DNA of 39,179 nt from contig BFEA01000357.1 of the NCBI GenBank assembly GCA_003427395.1, forward strand, positions 682,720-721,898, written 5' to 3'. The stretch comes from Chara braunii (taxonomy: Eukaryota > Streptophyta > Charophyceae > Charales > Characeae). Below, in pieces: positions 1 through 9,560 of the stretch. Both the position numbers and the translations under genes were made by a program. Below the pieces are notes generated by a model. It worked only from the letters and a program-made list of their open reading frames with translations, did not search any database and was not told where the DNA came from. Positions within the stretch are counted from its first letter, which is position 1. Each line of letters starts with the position of its first letter.

Positions 1-245
1 CGTTAGGGGCGGTTGGGGAAAGTTAGGGGCAGTTAGGGGAGGGTGGGTCACAAGTGCGGATGGTTATGGGTGAGTGCATACGATTGTGGATGGGTACGGG
101 TGGGTAGCGGTGATAAAAAATTTGGTTGGGTATGGTAGGGCAGCTATGGGTACCTTTTTTGTTTTTTTAGCAAGTAAGTATGGGTAAAGGTCCGGTAGGC
201 CATCTATATAGTGGGTATGGGTAGGTAAGGTACAGGTATTCCAAA
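1..245. repeat. G/T-rich degenerate repeat
   Basis: The stretch is built of short G-rich words (GTTAGGGG near the start, then many variants of ATGGGTA and CGGGTA) with no reading frame that resembles a protein. Clusters of GGGTA-like words are known from subterminal regions of plant hAT-type non-autonomous elements, so it may be an eroded element, but no terminal repeats or target duplication could be found. Confidence 0.4.
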
Positions 246-269
246 GAATCCTAGTTGTCATCTCTGGTC

Positions 270-980
270 CTTGCGCACTGTGAAGGGCGCCCTGTGCAAA
301 TAATGACGCAAGCGCCGAGTAGCATAAACTAGCGCAAGAACTTCACGTTCATTGGGAGCATAGTTTATCTCGACAGACAGTAACTGTTAGGAGTAGAAGG
401 CAATTGGGCAATCCCTAGCACATCCTCTTTGATGATCGGAGAGTAAGTAACAGGAGGACTGTCAGTGGAGAAGTGGTGGAAGGGTAGGCGTCAGTCAAGA
501 AGCAGTGTCAATAGGTGGGGAAGGAAAATGGGAAACATGGGGAGAAGGGGAATCAAGAGGAGTGGGAAACAGGGTTGTCGAGCCCCGGCCTTGGGGCCCC
601 GGTGGGGGTCCGGGGGTGGGCACCCCTGACCCTGGCCCCGAACTCCCCCCCCCCACAAAAAAAAAAAAAGTGGGGGGTGCGCGGGGGTGGCGGGGTTGGG
701 CCAGGGGCGAGGGTGTTTTGGCGGGGGCGGGGGTCGGGTAGCCCCGCGGCGAGGGTCCGGGGGTGGAACCCCTACCCCAACTTGGGCCCCGGGGATCCCC
801 GTGTGACAACACTGGTGGAAAACACCTGAGAAAGTACTACTACTGTAAAATCTAACGCATTGCCGGTGACTATGAAGGGTCCCTCGAAATCGGGAATGTG
901 AAGAACTGCCGCACAAGTCGCCACCATCTTGTGGGCGCGAAAAACATCCTCGCAGAGTCGTGTCTAAAACCATGGCGGGT
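270..980 (-). pseudogene. RNase H domain, split by an insertion
   Basis: Reading down from about 980, CEDVFRAHKMV, VLHIPDFEGPF and VVVLSQVF match the start of gypsy RNase H. The second half, NYAPNEREVLALVYA, lies at about 354-310. Between them lie the family-specific linker and a GC-rich block at about 560-800. The first catalytic Asp falls in a degraded word (GNALDF where the intact relative has TDASDF), and an in-frame stop precedes QLLSVEINY. RNase H would remove the RNA strand during reverse transcription; this copy is dead. Confidence 0.75.
560..805. repeat. GC-rich insertion with internal repeats
   Basis: A block of about 245 bp, rich in G and C runs, interrupts the RNase H relic. The phrase TCCGGGGGTGG occurs twice (about 608 and 757), each followed by ACCCCT and, further on, a GGCCCCG word, so the block is partly a duplicated module. 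A C10 run followed by A12 lies at about 648-670. The edges read GTTGTCGAGCCCCGG and, inverted, CCGGGG...GACAAC, which suggests a foldback structure. No ORF in it looks like a protein. Confidence 0.5.
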
Positions 981-1179
981 TCTTCCGGAGGAGGGAGGGG
1001 GCAAGGACGCAAGAGTAGATGGTGTATTCATGGATGAAGTTATTGTAGTAACTCATATGTTCGAGGGAGTTGCAAACCTGTTTGGCGAATGTGTGGACAG
1101 ACTGCTCCACAATAACAATGATTTTTGTGCCATCGATATGGAGACCTTGATTAGACATGTGATCTCCTAAGAAATCACT

Positions 1180-1650
1180 TTGAACTTGAAAAAGCACATT
1201 TACTGAGTATAGAAATTGTGCTTGCGTAAGCGTTGTAGGACATCGCGGAGGTGTATGAGGTGGTCTTCTAAGGTATAATTGTAGACCAAAATGTCATCCA
1301 GGTATACGAGAACGCACTCTTTAAGAATGTCCCTAAAAAAATCATTCATCACCGTCTAGAAGGTGGCGGGTGCATTGGTGAGGCAAACCGCATCACCATG
1401 AACTCATGGTGGCCGAAGAGCAAGCAAAGGCAGTCTTCGCCTGGTCCTCTGCGGCAACGTGGATCTGGTGGGGTTAAGGTCATGATAATCAATGCAGATG
1501 CAATTCAGTCGAAGGAGCTCCTTGAGTTGGCGCTTGAGTTTCGTCGCCTCTGGAATCGAGAGTCGGTAGGGTGATTGATAGTGGACATCGATAATCAGGC
1601 AAAAGCTGGATAGAATGCTCAACACTGTGAATCGGAGGGATCCCGCTGTA
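1180..1650 (-). pseudogene. Reverse transcriptase fragment
   Basis: The amino part is recognised by YRLSIPEA followed by LKRQLKELLR, the usual run just before the RT fingers in this family. The catalytic YLDD motif is encoded at 1304-1293, within VLVYLDDILVY and followed by TLEDHLIHLR. The palm segment between them is shortened and shifted: roughly 100 residues expected around the first catalytic Asp are not readable, so this is a deleted, non-functional copy. RT would copy the element RNA into cDNA in cytoplasmic particles. Confidence 0.8.
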
Positions 1651-2087
1651 TGAGAAATACGGGGGAAATACGTTGCGGTAGTCTCGAATCAGGTCGCTAA
1701 TGACGGAGTCTGAATCGGTCGTGAACAGCGTGATTCCTCATCGTCTGCGTCGACACGAGAGGTATGTGTGGACTCGTAAGTGGACGGCGGAGGGACCTAA
1801 AATGTCGAAGAGGTATCCTCAGGATGAGGGGTGGATGTAGAGATGGAAGCCGCGAAAGATGGAGGACGGGTCAGGGGGATCAGCCTCCAAGAAGATGAGC
1901 TCAACATCTGGACAGAGGGAATCATAGTGAAGAAGATACATGACGTTCACTGAATAGAGGGTGACGTCCTCTTAACGCAGGAAGTGAGCGAACTGGCGGG
2001 GGGTAGTGAAGGCAATGTCCAAATTAGACTCGAAAAAACTCGATAGGTCTGACCACACTTCGTTTTGAGAACGAATGTCTCGGTCGC

Positions 2088-2420
2088 CTATCCGGCCTTT
2101 GTGCCACAAAACTCGCGAGACCAGGGAGTGTCAAGGATAAAGTCGTACCCAGTCTCCAACACATCGAAGTATGCGGAGGAGTGGTAGGGGTGAGGCGTCT
2201 TAGTACTATCTGACAACTGGATGGTAAGGGAGAAGTGGAGATTAGGGATCACATGATCGAAGAAGCGTTGCGTCATGGTGTTATCTCTTAGGATAACAAA
2301 GATGGAAGAGCGAGACCCGCAGATAGCCAGACAAGTTTCCTCCACCACACGAGGTTGAATGACATCTCCCTGTGAGCCGGTGTCCCATAAAGCACGGTAC
2401 ATCCTCAAACGGTCTCTCAT
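2088..2420 (-). pseudogene. Retropepsin-like protease fragment
   Basis: A 110-residue open stretch carries ALWDTGSQGDVI near its amino end. DTG is the catalytic triad of retroviral-type aspartic proteases, which cleave the Gag-Pol polyprotein and act as homodimers. The following text (PRVVEE, FDHVIPNL, YDFILDTPW) aligns with the protease of the family II element near 34.7-35.1 kb, which has DSG at the same place. The piece continues into a decayed PR-RT linker. It lacks the gag upstream that would supply the precursor. Confidence 0.75.
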
Positions 2421-2422
2421 AG

Positions 2423-2647
2423 ATGTTAAGACTTGAGGAGTTGGATCTATTGACTACGGAAGACTTCAAGTGGATGCCTCTTACCCCTGTCTTACCGCTT
2501 GCCGAAACCGCATTGCAATGGTTTAATGACACACTTGACGAGTACTCGCCCGCTGTAGTACCAGCTCCGTTAACGGACGTCGGAGTAACGGTTGTCGATC
2601 TTCGTGACTCTCTTGTGAGGTTTGACCACGAGTTCGAGATGCAATAG
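2423..2647 (+). other. Unassigned 74-residue open stretch
   Basis: An open frame reads smoothly (TTEDFKWMPLTPVLPLAET, WFNDTLDEYSPAVVPAP, DLRDSLVRFDHEFE) directly upstream of the plus-strand integrase fragment and starts at the junction with the minus-strand relic. The composition looks like real protein, acidic with hydrophobic heptads, but I do not recognise a family. It could be a displaced gag or spacer piece of the same family I element, since the integrase begins only about 20 bases after its stop. Function unknown. Confidence 0.35.
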
Positions 2648-2659
2648 TCCATCGACGTC

Positions 2660-2957
2660 AATGCATCATGCCATTATGTTCGACGAGGGCCTGCAGCAAC
2701 ATTTTGTTAGAGGCTACAATTTTGACCCTGAGTTCTCACCACTCCATGAGGCGTTGTCTTCAGAGACCCCCACCACGAGCCACTACCGCATCGTCGATGG
2801 CTACTTGTTTCTTCCTTCGTCCGACAAGGAGTTGTTATGTGTTCCTTTGGGTCATCGTTTGTGGACTCACCTTCTTGGCGAGTACCGTGACTTGTGCCTT
2901 GCTGGCCACTTCCGAGTCAATCGCATGGTAGCACGACTCCAGCAACGATTTCATTAG
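2660..2957 (+). pseudogene. Integrase N-terminal region
   Basis: The frame contains FVRGYNFDPEF, SHYRIVDGYLF, LLCVPLGHRL, LLGEYRD and GHFRVNRM, the succession that precedes and includes the HHCC zinc-binding domain of gypsy integrases (the GHFRVNRM block holds the second His). The frame stops after QQRFH where homologues read on with a WWPG-type motif. The Cys pair follows beyond the stop as CKVCC. Homologous text sits at 8.0-7.6 kb on the other strand. This domain helps integrase multimerise on cDNA ends. Confidence 0.8.
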
Positions 2958-3049
2958 CCCGGCTTGGTGCCTGACGTCACTAAGTACAGTGATTCTTGCA
3001 AAGTTTGTTGTCGAAACAAACCTCATAATCGCAATCCCTATGATGAGTT

Positions 3050-3600
3050 GTGACTGTTGCCCATCCCGTGGGAAACCGACATCTCTATCGTTATGAACGT
3101 TACCGACCCCTTCCCCAACGATCATCTCAGTCACGATGACATTCTCGTAGTTGTTGACCGATTGAGCAAGTGTGCTCGGTTCCTCTCGTGCAAATACCAG
3201 CCAACGACTCAAGAGTTTGCACAGACTAGATTTTTGGCCATGGAGTCCTGGAGGACATCGCTAGTGACCGTAACACTTGATTCATATGGGTGTTTGGGAC
3301 TTCTTTCTTGAAGGAGTCTCAAAACGAAATGAAACTGAGTCCGGTTCAACGCCCTTAATCGGAGAGCAAATGAAGCAGGCACACCAAACCGCTGAAATGA
3401 TGCTTTGTGTGCTCGCGGGTGCAGAGCAGAAGGATTGGGTTGACCACCTCCCCCACATCAAGTTCACCTACAACACTTTGTTGCATTTGGCAATCGGTAT
3501 GACTCCTTTCAAGCTACACCAAAGTCGTTGGAAAGGTTGTATTTTCGCAGACCTTCTTTGTGCTCGAGCAACCAACATTTATACCCTTTGTACACCTGGA
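3050..3600 (+). pseudogene. Integrase catalytic core remnants
   Basis: PIPWETDISIVMNVTDPFP and DDILVVVDRLSKCARFL match the region around the first catalytic Asp, although the expected MDF/MDI word is altered to MNV. After a frame change, QMKQAHQTAEMML, WVDHLPHIKFTYN and IGMTPFKLHQ match the block after the catalytic Glu. The segment with the second Asp and the Glu itself (SDRD, DGQTE) is missing or corrupted around 3290-3370. The enzyme would insert the cDNA into host DNA; this copy cannot. Confidence 0.8.
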
Positions 3601-3699
3601 AGAAGTGGGGAGTTGCTGGCCAAGGCCCACGCAAACATGCAAAAGGACCAGGTCCTTGGAAACATGCAAAAAGCCTTGGTCCGCATGTAATAAGAAACT

Positions 3700-4158
3700 T
3701 ATCGGCGTTGCATGTTGTATCCCATCAGCGCATATGACCTTGTATGGGTTTACTTCGATAAGCTCGCACTCGAGCGGAACGACTTTCGCCAACTCCTCCC
3801 CGAGTGGTTTGGACCATGGCTCATTGGTAACGCAGCTGGCAACCAGCCCGACGACTCTTCGTTCGTCATCGACATCCCTCCTCATCCTCAGGTCCACCAG
3901 GTTTTCCACGCTTCTAAGCATGCTACCTACATTCCAGCCACGAGCAACGACTTTCCGGATAGACGTTTGCAAAACCCGCCCTGCATGGATGGTCATCAGA
4001 AGGTTGACCGGGTCATCACTCATCATCACCACGTCAACAACCCAACAAAGTACAAAATCAGCTTCAAGCAATGCGACGTCGATGACAACCGTTGGATATC
4101 TCGATTACACTTGCAAGCCTCTGCACCACTCATGTACGCCGACTACGATAAGCGATGA
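3700..4158 (+). pseudogene. GPY/F-type module and chromodomain-like tail
   Basis: A 148-residue frame has DLVWVYFDKLALERNDF, LLPEWFGPWLI (a GP-containing module near the integrase end), VIDIPPHPQVHQVFHASK, then VDRVIT and DDNRWISRLHLQA, the degenerate chromodomain expected at the integrase C terminus of chromoviruses. Chromodomains steer integration by binding modified histones. It ends in TGA at 4156-4158, about 100 bases before the polypurine tract, which is the usual layout. This segment is open throughout. Confidence 0.75.
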
Positions 4159-4260
4159 ATGGAGAAAGGGGCTTCACAGCAACAGACTGTCAGTCCCACC
4201 CACACTCCGCTCCCCCCTTCCTATTGACAACTTCATCCTTGCCAATAAGCTAGGTCTTTT

Positions 4261-4274
4261 AAGGAGGGGGGGAG
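4261..4274 (+). promoter_or_regulatory. Polypurine tract
   Basis: The purine run AAGGAGGGGGGGAG is followed immediately by TGTGG, the expected TG start of a 3' LTR. The tract primes plus-strand DNA synthesis in LTR elements. The same word, AAGGAGGGGGGG, occurs on the minus strand at 6300-6289 next to the other family I element. Confidence 0.75.
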
Positions 4275-5210
4275 TGTGGTATCCACGATTCCCACACATG
4301 CCTTGGTAGGGGACTTGGGTTAGGATTCCAGGGGTTTTCGGTTTTTTTTTTTTTTGAGTTGTTTGCATTTTTAATTCATAGTTTGCTTGAGTTTTCAATG
4401 GTTTGGTTGTTCTCAGTCCTTGTCAGTTCGCCTTTGGTCCAGTCTGGATACGACTTTTCAACATTTTAGTTCGTTTGTCTGATTCCGGAGGTTCAGTGTG
4501 GTTGTACTGCTCCTGCATTTTAGGCTGATCAGGCCCAACGGCGTGTTTCATTCCAGACATTTTTTTTCCTTTAGGTTGGACCACGTTTAGACCAGCCCAC
4601 GTTGCATCCCTTTCAGAAGACAGAAGCCTGAAAGTCCGGTAGGGACTCGGGAAGGCAAATGTATGACAGGTTCAGGACCAGGATTTGGGTCTGCGTCCTG
4701 GACACGGATCGACATTCCAATCGGACAATCCAGGACGCAGACTGCAGCTGCGTCTACTTGGCCCACCGCTATATTTAGCTATGCGGCCACACTTTGTCCA
4801 CACAACATTCGTAGGCTTAGTTGAGCGATGTATGGGGAGCAAAGGATCTGCAAAGTGGTGAAAAGGACTCGAATGGAAAATGCAGTGTCAGCAAAACATC
4901 AACAAGCAATGTACATCAAGATACATATGAAAATAGCACAATGTGGGTCTGCGTCCTGGACACGGATCGACATTCCAATTGGACAATCCAGGATGCAGAC
5001 TGCAGCTGCGTCTAGTTGGCCCAGCGCTATATTTAGCTAGGCGGCCACACTTTGTCCACGCAACATTCGTAGGCTCAATCGAGCGATGCATGGGGAGCAA
5101 AGGATCCGCAAAGTGATGAAAAGGACTTGGATGGAAAATGCAGTGCCAACAAAGCATCAACAAGCAATGTACATCAAAATACATATGAAATTAGCACAAT
5201 GTACCGCAGG
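4275..5210 (+). repeat. 3' LTR of the family I relic (right end uncertain)
   Basis: The LTR starts at TGTGGTATCC right after the polypurine tract. It includes a T12 run near 4342-4355, TATA-like words (CTATATTTAGC) near 4770 and 5030, and the 258-bp duplication described separately. No upstream LTR copy and no target duplication are available in the window, so the right end is only set to just beyond the duplicated block. Confidence 0.55.
4686..5202 (+). repeat. 258-bp tandem duplication in the LTR
   Basis: Two adjacent copies start at TGGGTCTGCGTCCTGGACAC (4686 and 4944) and end with AGCACAATGT. They differ at only a modest number of positions by eye. Each holds the TATA-like CTATATTTAG, a CGGCCACACTTTGTCCAC word and ATTCGTAGGCT, so a putative core promoter and start region are present twice. 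Confidence 0.85.
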
Positions 5211-5532
5211 GAAAGACTCAAGGATATGACCTGACCTATCCGAGACCGACGCGACATTCCATCACACACTGGTGACACCACACATGTGAGAGAGGGAGGA
5301 GGGACCACATACATGGAAGAAAGGTCCCTCCTTACACACACACATGAGGGACATACCACGGATGAAGAGATGAGGGAGAGGCGAGACGGAGATGGAGGCG
5401 AGGGAGAAGACCAAGATCGCAATAGCAAAGTCTAAAAATAGTCTCCCTGTCGAATGTCCAATCAATGTCTGCCACAAAAATGTCGAAACAGATCTTGTGC
5501 CTCATGCCTGATGTAACCTCTGTCTGTAACGG

Positions 5533-5535
<3 letters not shown>
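5210..5535. other. Non-coding stretch
   Basis: No protein-like frame and no element signature was recognised. It contains CA-rich words (ACACACACATGAGG) and purine-rich runs and ends in the CT microsatellite. Confidence 0.4.

Positions 5536-5589
<54 letters not shown>
5536..5589. repeat. (CT)27 microsatellite
   Basis: An uninterrupted CT dinucleotide run of 54 bases. Serine/leucine-rich frames across it are artefacts of the repeat. Confidence 0.97.
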
Positions 5590-5590
<1 letters not shown>

Positions 5591-5699
5591 GAAAAAGATG
5601 GAACGAGGGATAAGAAATGGAGGCCGAGACGAAGAAGAAGAGGAAGATGTCGTCCTCCTCGCTGTCTCACCTGCAGGTAACTACCGCCATGTACTGACC

Positions 5700-6288
5700 A
5701 CGTAGTGTTCCTGTGTAGGTCGCTGGTGTAGAGCCCAACTAAGGCGCCCAGGTAAGTACCACCACTTTAGGTATGGCCTCCGCCTCCCTCGCCCTACCTA
5801 TACCCCTACCTCTAACGCAATGCTGTGTCGCATTGCTCCAACAGCATTTCGGCCAAGAAGTGAGCTACTCGAACTGTTTATCTGTCCTGGCCCAACTATA
5901 ACTAGGGTTAGGCCTCACATGTGTGCCTCCGTGTGCCTCTGGTCCTAGGCCAAAAACGTGGCCTACTAGGTCTGGGTCCCGACCGGACGTCCAGACCCTC
6001 CCTAGACGTCCACTACTAGACAAGCACAGACCTGGCCAAAACGGATCTGCTTGCGAGCGAACAAGGCCCAAAGTGTGGCCTTTGCCTGTTCCTACAAGTC
6101 CGAAACGACGCCTAGACAGACAAAAATAGGACAGTCAAATAAATGAATGTTGCCTCAAATCGAAACCTGCGGCCCTAAGGCCCGTCGTGGGCCTCCAGGG
6201 CGCGCGTCTGAGGTGCCTGCAGCCTGGGGGGCCCCAATAACCGTCAGGCTCCCAAAATGGGGCCGTGTGCAGGCTCAACATGTAAACA
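5700..6288 (-). repeat. 3' LTR of family I element (left end uncertain)
   Basis: On the minus strand the polypurine tract at 6300-6289 is followed at 6288 by TGTTTACATGTTGAGCC, a TG LTR start. The LTR runs toward lower coordinates through GC-rich sequence with no coding potential. The far end was not located because no second LTR copy was found, so the left border is approximate. The sequence start differs from the LTR at 4275. Confidence 0.5.
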
Positions 6289-6300
6289 CCCCCCCTCCTT
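6289..6300 (-). promoter_or_regulatory. Polypurine tract (minus strand)
   Basis: AAGGAGGGGGGG on the minus strand directly precedes the TG of the putative 3' LTR and lies about 150 bases after the chromodomain. It is the same word as the tract at 4261. Confidence 0.75.
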
Positions 6301-6439
6301 ATGAAGTCAAGCCGGATTGAGGGCGAAGCTAACGATCCGATGGTGGAATCTGGACGCGAGTACGGCGTGGACCCAAAGGTATCGGCTTGCCTGGTTGCTT
6401 GCGTTTGTAATGTGCGAGGACGTCGAGGGTTATGGCCTA

Positions 6440-6785
6440 AAGTTCCACATGGGTCGACCAACGGTCAATCTTATGGCTACAATAAGCAAACCGTAATGAG
6501 TACTCCATCGGCTTGGTGTTGTAGCGCCGCTGCGAGATGATGTCGCTTACCTCTTGAAAATCGTCCATGGAGGGTGGGTCTTGCGATCGTCACCCTGGAA
6601 AGTCGTCGCATTCCGCCAAAACAAAAAGAGCCAACTTTGAACAATGAAAGACCGTGTACACGGGCTAGTGGGCGAGCACGTGAATGACAAATGAAGGTCC
6701 TTCGGGTGCCTCACCTGCGAGTGGTACAATGCGCCAAGGCCCCATTCATTTCGGAAGGATCTTGCAAGAGACATTTTTTTTTAGG
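6440..6785 (-). pseudogene. Chromodomain-like C terminus of integrase
   Basis: Across frames the minus strand reads KWMGPWRIV, FVIHVLAHLPVYTVFHCSKLA, ECDDFPG, then EVSDIISQRRYNTKPMEYSL. The same order occurs at 3.7-4.16 kb (WFGPW, FHASK, DFPDRR, VDRVIT). It is a divergent chromodomain following a GP-containing module. Frame changes lie near 6600 and 6720. It sits between the integrase core and the polypurine tract. Confidence 0.65.
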
Positions 6786-6849
6786 CTAAATTTGGCGGCG
6801 GAGACCCAAACACGGCCGTCGGCACGGAACGGACACGGAAAACGCTAAA

Positions 6850-7690
6850 GATTGGCCTGTCAACTCATGCGTTACTGTGTCTTTGAGATCTGGACATGTG
6901 CCTTGACAAGGAGCTCTTCCATCCGTCGAATGAAGATAAGGCGGTCGTTGCTCTCCCATGTTCGTGGAATGACTGTATCCAACGAACATGTGAGTGGCGA
7001 ACCATACTTGAACTGGAAGGGCGACATCCCGATAGTCGGATGAATGGACGAGTTGTAAGCCAACTCGACGTTCGGTAACTGCTCAACCCAATCCTTTTGG
7101 TTGGGATAGATGAGAGTGCGAAGAAGAACCTGTATGGTTTGATGCACCCTCTCCTTTTGACCATCAGTTTGTGGGTGGCGAGCCGAACTCGGCTTTAGAA
7201 ATTAGCCCCATCGTTTGATGAGCACCACAAACGATCTCATTGCGGTAACCCTTGGTACGAATCCAACCGGCGTACAGAACCTCAACCATCTTTGATGCCT
7301 TCCCATGATAGCGACAAGGCAAAAACATGGCGAACTTGGTGAGTTGATCGACCACCGTGAGAATCACGTCCACACCGGTCTTGTACTTGGGGAGCGTCCC
7401 TTTGATGTCCATAATAATCGATTCCCGTTGTCCTGACGGGATCGTTAATGGTTGCAAACTCACTGAACGCACGATGATTGTGGGATTTGCAACGTCGACA
7501 AACCTCACATGACTCGCAATAGTGTGTAACGTCGTCGAGAAGGCCGGGCCACCAAAAGCGCTTGCGAAGTCGGCCATCGTACGATTGACTCCAAAGTGTC
7601 CAATCGTGGGAGCATTGTGGAACTCGCCAAGAAGCCGCGTGCTAAAGTATGAGTCACTTGGCACGCAAAGAAGATCTTTCCCCACGAGTG
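6850..7690 (-). pseudogene. Integrase (zinc domain and core)
   Basis: From about 7690 downward: GKDLLCVPSDS, LLGEFHN, GHFGVNRTMADF (zinc-domain His block), then in another frame WWPGLL and CESCEVCRRC (zinc-domain Cys pair), DVILTVVDQLTKFAMFLPCRYH (after the first Asp), GWIRTKGYRNEIVC, and finally DWVEQLPNVELAYNSSIHPTIGMSPF. The second catalytic Asp region reads CGAHQTMG where homologues have a CDRDTRF-like word. At least three frameshifts make it non-functional. Confidence 0.8.
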
Positions 7691-8087
7691 GACTAGCAGA
7701 TAGCCCTCTTAGATCCGATCGTGCGATGGCGCTGGATTTGGAGAGGAGCGATTCACATACTTGTCACGAAGTCCCGCCAATCGTCGTCAACCTCAAACGT
7801 CGAGTAGACTGTGGTACAAAGATCCGGACGTCGTGAAAGGGTGTCCGTAAAACGGTTAAGATCCTTCCCCCGCGGGTGCACTAGCAAATAGCCCTCCTGG
7901 ATCCGATAATGCGATGGTGCCAGATTTGGAGAGGAGCAATTCACATACTTGTCGTGAAACTCGGGGTCGAGTTGGAAGCCGCGGGTGAAGTTGTACCGCC
8001 AATCGTCGTCAACCTCGAGCGTCGAGTAGACTATGGTACAAAAGGTCCGGACGTCGTGAAAGGGCATTCACAAAACGGTTTGACTTT
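7676..8087 (-). repeat. Tandem duplication of the RNase H-integrase linker
   Basis: Two copies of about 185-220 bp lie in tandem (about 7676-7858 and 7866-8087). Shared words are CGTCGAGTAGACT, CCGGACGTCGTGAAAGGG, CCAATCGTCGTCAACCTC and TTTGGAGAGGAGC. The lower copy lacks about 45 bp. In protein terms VYST(L/F)EVDDDWR and LSRRPDLCT appear twice. The duplication arose inside the element and shifts the frame. Confidence 0.85.
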
Positions 8088-8089
8088 CC

Positions 8090-8660
8090 TGGAATGTGAT
8101 CGAGAAAGAAGTCAAACTGGTCAATGAAAGTCATCCAACGGGTGATGGTATTATTCACCGTATCCTGGGTCTTGTAAAAGACCAAAGGATTATGGTCCGT
8201 TACCCATTGGAATTGCTTTCAACGAAGAATAAAGTGTCGCCACCGCTTAAGCGCATGTATGAAGGCCAACAGCTCCTTCTTCGGTGCATCGTCAATAGAA
8301 TGCACGACGGACACTTCCTTGCTAAAGTACTCGACCGAGTGTGCGTCTACTCCATCGTGTTGCTCTATGACGACACCAATGCCATAGCCAGACGCATCGG
8401 TAAGAGCGGGTCATAGATGTGTAAAACCTCCACTAATAGCAAGGCGGCTTTGAGGGCTGAAAAGGAAGCCCGCCCATTGTTGCCGAAGTCGAACGGTCGA
8501 TCCTCGCATTGAAGCTCGGTCAAATGAGTCACGATCTTCGAATAAGCTTTGATAAAGCGTTGATAGTAGCCGACTAGGCTAAAAAACAAACGGACATCCA
8601 TGACGTAACTGACGACCTTCGGCTCCAACCACTCTTGGACAACTTGAATCCTGTCCGACA
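8090..8660 (-). pseudogene. RT connection and RNase H
   Basis: An open frame holds VQEWLEPK, FFSLVGYYQRFIKAYSKI, LQCEDRPFDFGNN and ALKAALL, the RT thumb/connection that leads into RNase H. Past 8400, other frames read GYGIGVVIEQHDGVD, KKELLAFIHALKRW, VTDHNPLVFYK and FDFFLDHIPGKSNRF, covering the blocks around the catalytic acidic residues. The GKSNRF block is followed by VNALSRRPD, where the usual DALSRR Asp has become Asn. Broken by frameshifts. Confidence 0.8.
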
Positions 8661-9095
8661 ATTGACTAATGCGCTACGGTGTGACAAAATGGACCAGGTA
8701 TTCCAACTCTTGACGTACGAATTCGCACTTGTCGCGGTTGGCCTTGTACTTTGCGCGACGGAGCTTCTCCAACATACATCGAAGGTGATCAAGGTGATCC
8801 TCTAAGGTTTGACTATAAACGAGAATGTCGTCCAAGTAGACTAGCACAAACTGGTCCAGCATTGTGTAGAACTCGTTAGTCATTGCTGCTTGAAAGGTCG
8901 CCTGGGCATTGGTGAGGCCAAAAAGGCTTGACAACCCACTCAAAGTGCTCATATCGCATTTTAAATGTGGATTTGTAGTGATCTTGCGGGCGTATCGAAA
9001 TCTAATAATAGGCCGACTTCAAATCCAACCTCGAAAAATATTTCGCGTCACCGAAACGCCCAAGAAGTTGGTAATATAGGCAAGGAGGTCCCCCA
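8650..9095 (-). pseudogene. Reverse transcriptase palm
   Basis: GDAKYFSRLDLKSAYY (first catalytic Asp in RLDLKSAY) is followed by FGLTNAQATFQAAMTNEF and VLVYLDDILVYSQTLEDHL with YLDD at 8838-8827, then KANRDKCEFVRQELEYL. These are the core motifs A to E region of gypsy RT. Finger-domain sequence above 9100 is not readable as protein. One frame holds from about 8952 to 8674 without a stop. Confidence 0.85.
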
Positions 9096-9099
9096 CCAA

Positions 9100-9560
9100 A
9101 ACTTTGTGTTCCGTTGGCAAAGTTGGTGGTGAATAGAAGGACAAATATGTGTGGAGATGGGCGCATAGTGTTGCACATTGAAGTTCAGGTAAGCGGCTCG
9201 TGGAAGGGAAAGGAAGCTATGCAAAATCCTGGGGCGACAACGGATCCAAGACCTGTACGTTGAACTCGCATGTCGAATCCCTTGAAGAGCCACTTGTAGA
9301 CGATAAATTGTCGCCGCTTCCAGACGGAGAAAAAACCGCATAAACACCTTGTCCTTGAGCTTGAGATCCCAACAATGGAATGAGTCGGGCAGCGAAGTCC
9401 TCAAAAGAATGAAGAATGGAAAGACTTAAGACTTCCGTATGTACTTCGAAATGAAGAGCGGTTGCGTGTGAAGCAACTGATTCCGAAGGCGTCGAGATCC
9501 AGCGGTGTCACTCTCGACGGAGCTCACTTTCCCGGAAGGGACTTTCCCTTGGCCTTCGTG
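9100..9560 (-). other. Unreadable gag-to-RT interval
   Basis: The position corresponds to protease and RT fingers of the family I element, but no DTG/DSG motif or finger motif could be read in any minus-strand frame. It is either heavily decayed or derived from a non-homologous insertion. A 118-residue open frame here has no recognisable motifs. Confidence 0.4.

Larger units (their letters stand above)
270..2420 (-). mobile_element. Ty3/gypsy family II relic (PR-RT-RNase H)
   Basis: The minus strand reads, in order, retropepsin, a PR-RT linker, reverse transcriptase and RNase H. All match the better preserved element at 31-37.5 kb: the PR motif ALWDTGS against its ALWDSGS, linker words such as DVELIFLE against DVELVELD, and FPPYFSYSGIPP against FPPSVSYSSIPL. 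The frame is broken repeatedly by stops and shifts, so it cannot be expressed as one protein. gag, integrase, chromodomain and LTRs are absent. The upstream end meets a plus-strand integrase fragment of another family at about 2.42 kb, and a GC-rich block interrupts the RNase H part. It is a dead fragment. Confidence 0.85.
2423..5210 (+). mobile_element. Ty3/gypsy family I relic, 3' half
   Basis: Plus-strand integrase zinc domain, integrase core and chromodomain are followed by a polypurine tract and a 3' LTR start. This is the 3' half of a chromovirus-like element. gag, PR, RT and RNase H of this family are absent; instead an oppositely oriented family II PR-RT-RNase H relic begins at the same point. 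The copy at 6.3-10.8 kb has related integrase, chromodomain-like region and polypurine tract, which is why both are called family I, although their LTR starts differ. Confidence 0.8.

Noticed and set aside
1-45. Telomere-like TTAGGGG words at the window start
   Set aside because: Only three or four imperfect words, mixed with other G-rich words, and no array; not a telomere tract.
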